NCBI GenBank assembly: GCA_900547725.1
Contig: URHR01000069.1
Location: 1 to 9,653 of the forward strand
Reading direction: 5' to 3'
Length of the DNA stretch: 9,653 bases
Source: an uncultured Eubacteriales bacterium
Lineage (GTDB): Bacteria; Bacillota; Clostridia; Oscillospirales; CAG-272
Below are positions 6,071 through 9,653 of the stretch, piece after piece. The notes under the pieces are model-generated. The model made no database searches, was not told the DNA's origin, and saw only the letters and a list, made by a program, of their open reading frames with translations. Every line of letters begins with the position of its first letter. Position 1 is the stretch's first letter. The translations under genes were made by a program, and so were the position numbers.

Positions 6071-6163
6071 ATGTACATAACTTTGGAAGATCTTCTTCTA
6101 CTGGGTACTTTCGTACTTGCAGTTGTAAAGTTGGTAATCGATATGCAAAACAAAAAGAAATAA
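6071..6163 (+). CDS. Small membrane toxin of a type I toxin-antitoxin system (holin-like / Fst-TxpA type)
   Basis: A 30-residue peptide starting MYITLEDLLLLG, with one hydrophobic segment (about 6-24) and the polar, basic tail DMQNKKK. Single-span peptides of this size and tail are typical of the putative holin-like toxins of Firmicutes, whose overproduction damages the membrane. It is too short for routine gene calling. The ATG at 6071 is preceded by a full anti-SD match GGAGGTGA (6057-6064). The nearby ATG at 6064 is in another frame, and a TGA stands in frame at 6062. The Shine-Dalgarno is half buried in a hairpin. Its stop codon lies inside the terminator stem, which also terminates a convergent antisense RNA, the layout of Fst/par and TxpA/RatA loci. 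The family name is from pattern recognition, not a search. Confidence 0.82.
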   Translation: MYITLEDLLLLGTFVLAVVKLVIDMQNKKK

Positions 6164-6237
6164 CCGCCCAGACTTTCCACGAATTGGCGGTTATTTCTGC
6201 TAATTTGAGGGAGTAACCGTCGCCGGTGTTTCCTCGT
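6150..6237 (-). ncRNA. Antisense antitoxin RNA
   Basis: Predicted small RNA of about 88 nt, transcribed convergently to the toxin mRNA from a consensus promoter and ending at the shared terminator. It overlaps the last residues and stop of the toxin gene. Besides that overlap it contains CACCGGC (complement of 6222-6228) and CTCCCTC (complement of 6207-6213). These can also pair with the toxin leader at 5986-5992 and with the Shine-Dalgarno hairpin at 6054-6060. Antitoxins of the Fst/par class work by such 3' overlap plus distant direct-repeat pairing, which blocks translation. Ends are inferred from promoter and terminator positions. Confidence 0.75.
6157..6197. terminator. Bidirectional terminator shared by toxin mRNA and antisense RNA
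   Basis: A perfect 12-bp stem GAAATAACCGCC (6157-6168) with its complement 6186-6197 and a 17-nt loop. The toxin stop codon lies in the left arm. On the minus strand it is followed by TTTTT (6156-6152) and more T; on the plus strand the T-richness is weaker. The shared stem makes the two RNAs complementary at their 3' ends. Confidence 0.88.
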
Positions 6238-6243
6238 ATTTTT

Positions 6244-6271
6244 ATTATAGCACATTTTTTTGATTTGTCAA
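6244..6271 (-). promoter_or_regulatory. SigA-type promoter of the antisense RNA
   Basis: On the minus strand TTGACA (6271-6266) and TATAAT (6249-6244) are separated by 16 nt. The -35 and -10 are both perfect consensus, so high constitutive expression is expected, as is usual for labile antitoxin RNAs. Confidence 0.88.
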
Positions 6272-6295
6272 GGCTTTTGCACAAAAAAGCAGAAT

Positions 6296-6446
6296 GCGGA
6301 GAGGGTTCTGATTCAATATCGGTTACAAAAGAAGCAGATGACGGGAATCAGAACCGAAATGTGCGGCAAAAGAAGAGCGAGGCGGCAAGCGGTACGACCG
6401 CACATTCTCTTCCGCCAAGTGGCGGAGAGGGTTTTGATTCTATATC
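6296..6446 (-). repeat. Decayed direct repeat downstream of tRNA-Gly
   Basis: The 25-nt segment at 6296-6320 recurs at 6422-6446 with two substitutions. The 17 nt at 6333-6349 recur inside the tRNA gene at 6497-6513. Read on the minus strand, both copies have the order tRNA 3' end, T-rich stretch, GAATC, then CCCTCTCCGC. The right copy has the terminator hairpin in between and the left copy lacks it, which accounts for the roughly 38-nt difference in spacing. This fits a tandem duplication of the tRNA 3' half and its downstream region followed by decay. Between the copies lie an inverted repeat (AATGTGCGG 6358-6366 with 6398-6406) and a CCGCC/GGCGG hairpin (6407-6429). Confidence 0.75.
6331..6355 (-). 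pseudogene. tRNA-Gly 3'-end fragment
   Basis: Seventeen bases (6333-6349) are identical to the 3' end of the adjacent tRNA-Gly: discriminator base, 3' acceptor strand and most of the 3' T-stem. The following bases show a shifted GGTTC, and the CCA is altered to TTC. No 5' half is present, so it cannot be a working tRNA. Confidence 0.75.
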
Positions 6447-6453
6447 TGGTCAG

Positions 6454-6494
6454 AAAAGAGAACGCGCACCCGTTTGGGGGTGCGCGTTCTCTTT
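6454..6494 (-). terminator. Intrinsic terminator of the tRNA-Gly transcript
   Basis: A 17-bp perfect stem (6494-6478 with 6471-6455 on the minus strand), starting at the last base of the encoded CCA and followed by a short T-run (6457-6454). Loop CCAAAC. Confidence 0.88.
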
Positions 6495-6567
6495 GGAGCA
6501 GATGACGGGAATCGAACCCGCGTATTCGGCTTGGGAAGCGGACACTCTGCCATTGAGTTACATCTGC
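6494..6567 (-). tRNA. tRNA-Gly (anticodon CCC), CCA encoded
   Basis: A 74-nt cloverleaf read on the minus strand: 7-bp acceptor stem GCAGATG/CATCTGC, 4-bp D-stem ACTC/GAGT with the AATGGCA loop, anticodon loop TTCCCAA with CCC at 6535-6533 (reads GGG), T-arm GCGGG-TTCGAAT-CCCGT, discriminator T and encoded CCA. U73 fits bacterial glycine tRNAs. The anticodon stem TCCGC/GCCGA has a C-C mismatch at its middle pair (29-41), which is unusual. A consensus promoter lies upstream and a terminator directly abuts the CCA, so it is a single-gene transcript. Confidence 0.95.
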
Positions 6568-6582
6568 AATTGCTACTCTCTT

Positions 6583-6611
6583 ATTATACACCAAAACTTC
6601 CGGTCTGTCAA
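6583..6611 (-). promoter_or_regulatory. SigA-type promoter of tRNA-Gly
   Basis: On the minus strand TTGACA (6611-6606) and TATAAT (6588-6583) with a 17-nt spacer; the -10 ends 15 nt before the mature 5' end. Confidence 0.88.
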
Positions 6612-6614
6612 GAG

Positions 6615-6649
6615 AAAACAGGACATTTTTTTGAAAATGCCCTGTTTTT
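6615..6649 (-). terminator. Intrinsic terminator of the zinc-ribbon membrane protein gene
   Basis: On the minus strand ACAGGGCATTTT pairs with AAAATGTCCTGT (one G-U) and is followed by TTTT (6618-6615). On the plus strand the same pair is an A-C mismatch, so it is directed at the minus-strand gene. It ends just upstream of the tRNA promoter. Confidence 0.75.
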
Positions 6650-6665
6650 TTGTTTCATGTAGCGT

Positions 6666-6992
6666 TTACGAGATCAAAATCGGCGCAGCTCCTCCGATAA
6701 TCGATCCGAGCAAAGTTCCGATAATGACCGCATAAATAAGCCCCAGGACTGCCCCGGAGATGACGCCGATCAATGCGCCCTTTCCGCAACTTTTTGCTTT
6801 GAGCGGAGAGGTATTCATCCAGACCAGCCAGAGAATCAACCCAACCACCGGGAAAAAGAAGCTCAGAACAGCAAAGCCTGCGTTCGGCGCGTCCTGCGGG
6901 TTGGTGTTGTTTGGGGCAACCGAACATCCGCATTTCACGCAGATCACCGCGTTGTCATCGATTTGTGCGCCGCAATGGGAACAGTATTTCAT
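6666..6992 (-). CDS. Zinc-ribbon membrane protein
   Basis: A 108-residue protein of unknown function. Residues 1-22 are a zinc-ribbon (MKYCSHCGAQ...CVKCG) whose four cysteines C4, C7, C18 and C21 form two CxxC knuckles. A short Asn/Pro linker follows. Two hydrophobic stretches, about 38-58 (containing LSFFFPVVGLILWLVW) and about 72-103 (Gly/Ile-rich), are likely membrane segments; the second is long enough to be one long span or a hairpin. The ATG at 6992 is preferred to one at 7037 because it begins exactly at the zinc-ribbon and has AAGGAG 10 nt upstream. The 7037 ATG would start almost at the -10 region. It is monocistronic with its own promoter and terminator. Similar small proteins are common in Clostridia, without a proven role. 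Confidence 0.88.
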   Translation of the reverse strand: MKYCSHCGAQIDDNAVICVKCGCSVAPNNTNPQDAPNAGFAVLSFFFPVVGLILWLVWMNTSPLKAKSCGKGALIGVISGAVLGLIYAVIIGTLLGSIIGGAAPILIS

Positions 6993-7025
6993 TTGATCCA
7001 CACTCCTTTTTGATTTTGTACTCCA

Positions 7026-7054
7026 ATTATACCACAAAATAAGATATTTGTCAA
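7026..7054 (-). promoter_or_regulatory. SigA-type promoter of the zinc-ribbon gene
   Basis: On the minus strand TTGACA (7054-7049) and TATAAT (7031-7026) with a 17-nt spacer, giving a leader of about 27 nt. Confidence 0.87.
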
Positions 7055-7239
7055 GCTTTTTCGATCATAAGAAATTCTATTACAGGACATCTATTGGAGG
7101 CGGCGAAAGTGCCGGGGACGAGGCGGAGTTTTTGAAAGCGTAAAATCTATCGGGCACATTTCGAGACATTGCACAAAAAGCGGCTTTTTCCGGCGTAAAA
7201 CATCGTGAAAAATCCCGCTTTTATTTTGTCTTTCCGATA

Positions 7240-7248
7240 TGGTATAAT
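7240..7248 (+). promoter_or_regulatory. Extended -10 promoter of typA
   Basis: TGGTATAAT (7240-7248) is an extended -10. The region 17-18 nt upstream (TTTATT-like) is a poor -35. Start would be near 7255, about 34 nt before the GTG. Confidence 0.6.
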
Positions 7249-7288
7249 AATATGTTAATTTCCGAGCCGGAGAAAGAGGGAGAAAAAA

Positions 7289-9133
7289 GTGATCCGAGAA
7301 GATTTGAGAAATGTAGCCATTATTGCCCACGTTGACCACGGCAAGACCACGCTGGTGGACGGACTTCTGAAGCAGGGAGGAGTCTACCGCGACAATCAGG
7401 AAACCGTGACCTGCGTGATGGACTCCGGCGATCTGGAACGGGAGCGCGGAATCACCATTTTGGCAAAGAACACTGCCGTTCACTACAACGGCGTGAAGAT
7501 CAACATCGTCGATACCCCCGGTCACGCGGATTTCGGCGGCGAGGTGGAGCGTATTCTGAAGATGGTGAACGGCGTTATTCTGTTGGTTGACGCGGCGGAA
7601 GGCCCGATGCCGCAGACCCGTTTCGTCCTGCAGAAGGCGCTTGATCTGAACCATCGGATTATCGTCTGCATCAACAAGATCGACAAGCCCGACGCGCGTC
7701 TTGGCGAGGTGGAGGACGAGATTCTGGAGCTTTTGATGGATCTCGGCGCGAACGACGAACAGCTTGACAGCCCGATGCTTTACTGCTCGGGGCGCGCGGG
7801 AACCTGCACGACCGACCCGAACGTCCCGGGAACCGATCTGCGCCCGCTGTTTGACAAGATTCTGGAGTACATTCCCGCGCCCGAGGGGGACGAGAACGGA
7901 CCGCTCCAGCTGTTGGTTTCGTCGATTGACTACAACGAATACGTCGGGCGGATCGGCATCGGTCGCATTGACCGCGGCAGTGTCAAGGTCGGCGACGAGG
8001 TTGCGGTCTGCAACTACCACAACCCGGGTGTTGTGAAGAAAACGAAGATTGTTTCGCTCTACCAGATTGACGGTCTGACGCGCAAGCCCGTGGACAACGC
8101 GACGGTGGGAGACATCGTTTGCTTCTCGGGTGCGGGTGACGTGACCATCGGGGACACGCTGACCTCTCCTGCCGCGCCGGAACCTCTGGAGTTCGTCAAG
8201 GTATCCGAGCCGACCGTGGAAATGACCTTCATGGTCAACGACAGCCCGCTTGCGGGCAAGGAGGGCAAGTTTGTCACCTCCCGCCAGTTGCGCGAACGTC
8301 TCTACCGCGAGTTGCTCAAGGACGTGTCCCTGCGGGTTTCCGACGGCGACACGACCGACGAGTTCCGCGTGGCGGGCAGAGGTGAGATGCATCTGTCGAT
8401 TCTGTTGGAGACGATGCGTCGCGAGGGCTTTGAGCTTGCCTGCTCGAACCCGCGCGTGCTGTACAAGACGGTGAACGGCGAGAAGATGGAGCCGATGGAG
8501 CGCGTGACTTTGGACGTGCCGACCGAGATGGTTGGCGTTGTGGTGGACAAGCTGGGGCAGCGCAAGGGCGATCTGCTGTCGATGGCGCCGATCGGAAGCC
8601 GGACGCGGATTGAATACTCGATTCCGTCGCGGTGTCTGTTCGGTTACCGTTCGGAGTTCCTGACGGCAACGCACGGCGAGGGTGTCATGAACACGATTTT
8701 TGACGGTTACGCGCCCTATCGCGGCGAGATTCAGATGAAGTACACCGGTTCTCTGATTGCTTCCGAGAGCGGTGAGACGACGCGTTACGGGCTGTACAAC
8801 ACGCAGGATCGCGGGCAGTTGTTTGTCGGACCGCAGACGCAGGTCTACGAGGGCATGATTGTGGGTGAGAACCCGAAGTACGACGACATTGCGGTGAACC
8901 CCTGCAAGACGAAGCATCTGACGGCGATCCGTTCCTCGGGTGCGGACGAAAAACTGCTTTTGACCCCGCCCCGCATTTTCTCCTTGGAGGAAGCGATCGA
9001 ATACATTGGTGACGATGATCTGATTGAGGTCACGCCGAAGTCGATCCGTCTGCGCAAGAAGATTCTGAACACCGAACTCCGCATGAAAGAAATGATGAAA
9101 AAGCGCCGCGAACTGGAGGCGCAGAAGAAGTAA
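7289..9133 (+). CDS. typA: Ribosome-binding GTPase TypA/BipA
   Basis: A 614-residue translational GTPase of the EF-G-related TypA/BipA family, which binds ribosomes and supports 50S assembly and stress adaptation. G-motifs: AHVDHGKT (13-20), switch RERGIT (51-56), DTPGH (75-79), NKID (129-132) and SGRAG (167-171). Next come a beta-barrel domain II (about 200-295), an EF-G-like domain III (about 305-385, with GRGEMHLSILLETMRREG), and the TypA-specific C-terminal part (SRCLFGYRSEFLTATHGEG, YGLYNTQDRG, VYEGMIVGENP, EVTPKSIRLRKKIL). Length matches the family. The start is GTG at 7289 with GAGGGAG about 7 nt upstream, and the product starts MIREDLRNVAIIAHVDHGKT like homologues. SRCLFGY replaces the commoner SRGLIGY, a mild variant. 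It is probably monocistronic; the first hairpin after it belongs to repeat copy 4 and lacks a T-run. Confidence 0.98.
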   Translation: MIREDLRNVAIIAHVDHGKTTLVDGLLKQGGVYRDNQETVTCVMDSGDLERERGITILAKNTAVHYNGVKINIVDTPGHADFGGEVERILKMVNGVILLVDAAEGPMPQTRFVLQKALDLNHRIIVCINKIDKPDARLGEVEDEILELLMDLGANDEQLDSPMLYCSGRAGTCTTDPNVPGTDLRPLFDKILEYIPAPEGDENGPLQLLVSSIDYNEYVGRIGIGRIDRGSVKVGDEVAVCNYHNPGVVKKTKIVSLYQIDGLTRKPVDNATVGDIVCFSGAGDVTIGDTLTSPAAPEPLEFVKVSEPTVEMTFMVNDSPLAGKEGKFVTSRQLRERLYRELLKDVSLRVSDGDTTDEFRVAGRGEMHLSILLETMRREGFELACSNPRVLYKTVNGEKMEPMERVTLDVPTEMVGVVVDKLGQRKGDLLSMAPIGSRTRIEYSIPSRCLFGYRSEFLTATHGEGVMNTIFDGYAPYRGEIQMKYTGSLIASESGETTRYGLYNTQDRGQLFVGPQTQVYEGMIVGENPKYDDIAVNPCKTKHLTAIRSSGADEKLLLTPPRIFSLEEAIEYIGDDDLIEVTPKSIRLRKKILNTELRMKEMMKKRRELEAQKK

Positions 9134-9143
9134 GGGGAAAGAC

Positions 9144-9356
9144 CTTGGAGAAAGACCTTGGAGGGAGAGAGCCCCCTCTTGAAAGAGGGGGCTCTCTCCC
9201 TCCAAACCTCCCTCTCTCACCGAGAACTTTCCCACAGAACCCCGCTGTTACAGGAGCGAAAATTTGTTTCGCTTTTGTGGTGGCGGGGGTTCTGTGGGAA
9301 AGTTTTTTGTTGCTTGGGGAGACACGGATTTCTTGCAGGGTGCGGCTATCGCACTC
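9144..9356 (+). repeat. ABC palindromic element, copy 4 (covariant hairpin B)
   Basis: Complete copy in A-B-C order, starting 11 nt after typA. The flank GACCTTGGAGAAAGACCTTGG shows a duplicated outer end. Hairpin A is 9158-9205 (perfect 23-bp arms, GA loop). Hairpin B is 9225-9304, the same 80-nt size as copies 2 and 3, but with arms of different sequence (CTTTCCCACAGAACCCC) that still pair, apart from a one-C bulge. Hairpin C is 9340-9356 (GTGCGGCTATCGCACTC). The next transcribed hairpin after typA is therefore this element. Confidence 0.88.
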
Positions 9357-9382
9357 TTTTTGTGGGGGACACATTTCGTAGC

Positions 9383-9435
9383 TATGCCCTGCACGAGTGC
9401 CGGCAGGCGGAATCTTGGCACTCACGTAAGGCATA
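9383..9435. repeat. Central hairpin between head-to-head copies 4 and 5
   Basis: GAGTGCC (9395-9401) pairs with GGCACTC (9417-9423), and outside it TATGCC (9383-9388) pairs with GGCATA (9430-9435). These stems lie in the spacer between the two inverted element copies and have no counterpart in copies 2 and 3. Function unknown. Confidence 0.55.
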
Positions 9436-9462
9436 ATCTCTAATTATCTCCACTCACAAAAA

Positions 9463-9653
9463 GAGCGCGATAGCCGCACCGTCAAAAAAACACCTCCCGC
9501 CCAAACCAAAAACTTCCCCCAAGAGCACCCGCCAAAGCAAAGCGAAACAAATTATCGCAATGCAGCGGCGGGTGCTTTTGGGGGAAGTTCGGGGAGGATG
9601 AGGGAGGTTTGGAGGGAGAAGGGACCCCCTCCGAAAGGGGGTCCCTTCTCCCT
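9463..9653 (-). repeat. ABC palindromic element, copy 5 (cut by window end)
   Basis: Copy reading C-B-A on the plus strand: hairpin C 9463-9480 (GAGCGCGATAGCCGCACC); hairpin B 9511-9589 with ACTTCCCCCAAGAGCACCCG arms, one G-T (9523/9577) and the AGCGAAACAA loop motif; hairpin A from 9609, whose last few bases fall outside the window. The A loop is of the CCCCCTCCGAAAGGGGG type, like copy 1. Together with copy 4 it forms a roughly 500-bp head-to-head inverted pair. Confidence 0.85.

Noticed and set aside
5848..6216. 122-codon plus-strand frame across the toxin leader
   Set aside because: It begins at the -10 region, has no ribosome-binding site, runs through many RNA hairpins and overlaps the small toxin gene in another frame.
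7055..7239. Hidden gene or RNA upstream of typA
   Set aside because: A minus-strand frame here reads like a degenerate basic peptide (PPRPRHFRRLQ) but has no start signal or partner; only a weak AAAAAG/CTTTTT hairpin is seen. Nothing supportable.
9158..9205. Hairpin A of copy 4 as a classical typA terminator
   Set aside because: The stem is very strong, but no T-run follows and the same hairpin occurs where no gene ends (copy 2), so it is annotated as part of the repeat element.
7091..9235. 714-codon minus-strand open frame opposite typA
   Set aside because: Antisense shadow of a certain gene; its ends run into the repeat element and the typA upstream region.
9383..9435. Integron attC-like site
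   Set aside because: Paired stems are present but no recognisable RYYYAAC/GTTRRRY core sites, no integrase and no cassette genes.
1..9653. Repeated hairpins as a CRISPR array
   Set aside because: Copies are kilobases apart, variable in arm sequence and in both orientations; there are no regular spacers and no cas genes.

Overview
The window looks like chromosomal DNA of a moderately GC-rich, endospore-forming Firmicute of class Clostridia. A gut-associated lineage is likely but not provable from this sequence. The evidence is a sigma-E / SpoIIGA sporulation pair, a Firmicute-type TypA GTPase, strong SigA-type promoters (TTGACA-17-TATAAT), intrinsic terminators, and BspA-type leucine-rich-repeat and DUF11 surface-type proteins.

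Layout from left to right. (1) 62-2807, minus strand: spoIIGA then sigE, followed by a terminator and a separately promoted M24 metallopeptidase (Xaa-Pro aminopeptidase type). SpoIIGA is the membrane protease that activates pro-sigma-E. Its promoter region carries a Spo0A-box core 21 bp upstream of a TATAAT, resembling the abnormally spaced spoIIG promoter of Bacillus. (2) 3173-4568, plus strand: a lipoprotein with twelve 23-residue LRR_5 repeats, with its own promoter and terminator. (3) 4901-5817, plus strand: a two-domain DUF11 protein without a signal peptide, ending at a strong terminator. (4) 5828-6271: a compact type I toxin-antitoxin locus. A 30-residue membrane peptide is expressed behind a roughly 210-nt structured leader, and a convergent antisense RNA shares its bidirectional terminator. 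Short direct repeats link the antisense RNA to the toxin leader and Shine-Dalgarno region, as in Fst/par loci. (5) 6296-7054, minus strand: tRNA-Gly(CCC) with promoter and terminator, a decayed partial duplication of its 3' end, and a small zinc-ribbon membrane protein. (6) 7240-9133, plus strand: typA/bipA.

The intergenic gaps are heavily occupied by one repeated palindromic element of about 200-225 bp. It has three ordered hairpins (A, B, C), with five full or partial copies in under 10 kb: 1-57, 2931-3136, 4590-4816, 9144-9356 and 9463-9653. Arm sequences differ between copies but pairing is kept. All six single-base transition mismatches in hairpins A and B would be G-U pairs on the same element strand (the one reading C-B-A). 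This suggests an RNA-level or strand-specific constraint. The last two copies stand head-to-head around a small separate hairpin. This family and the toxin-antitoxin locus with its long leader are the most interesting parts of the window.
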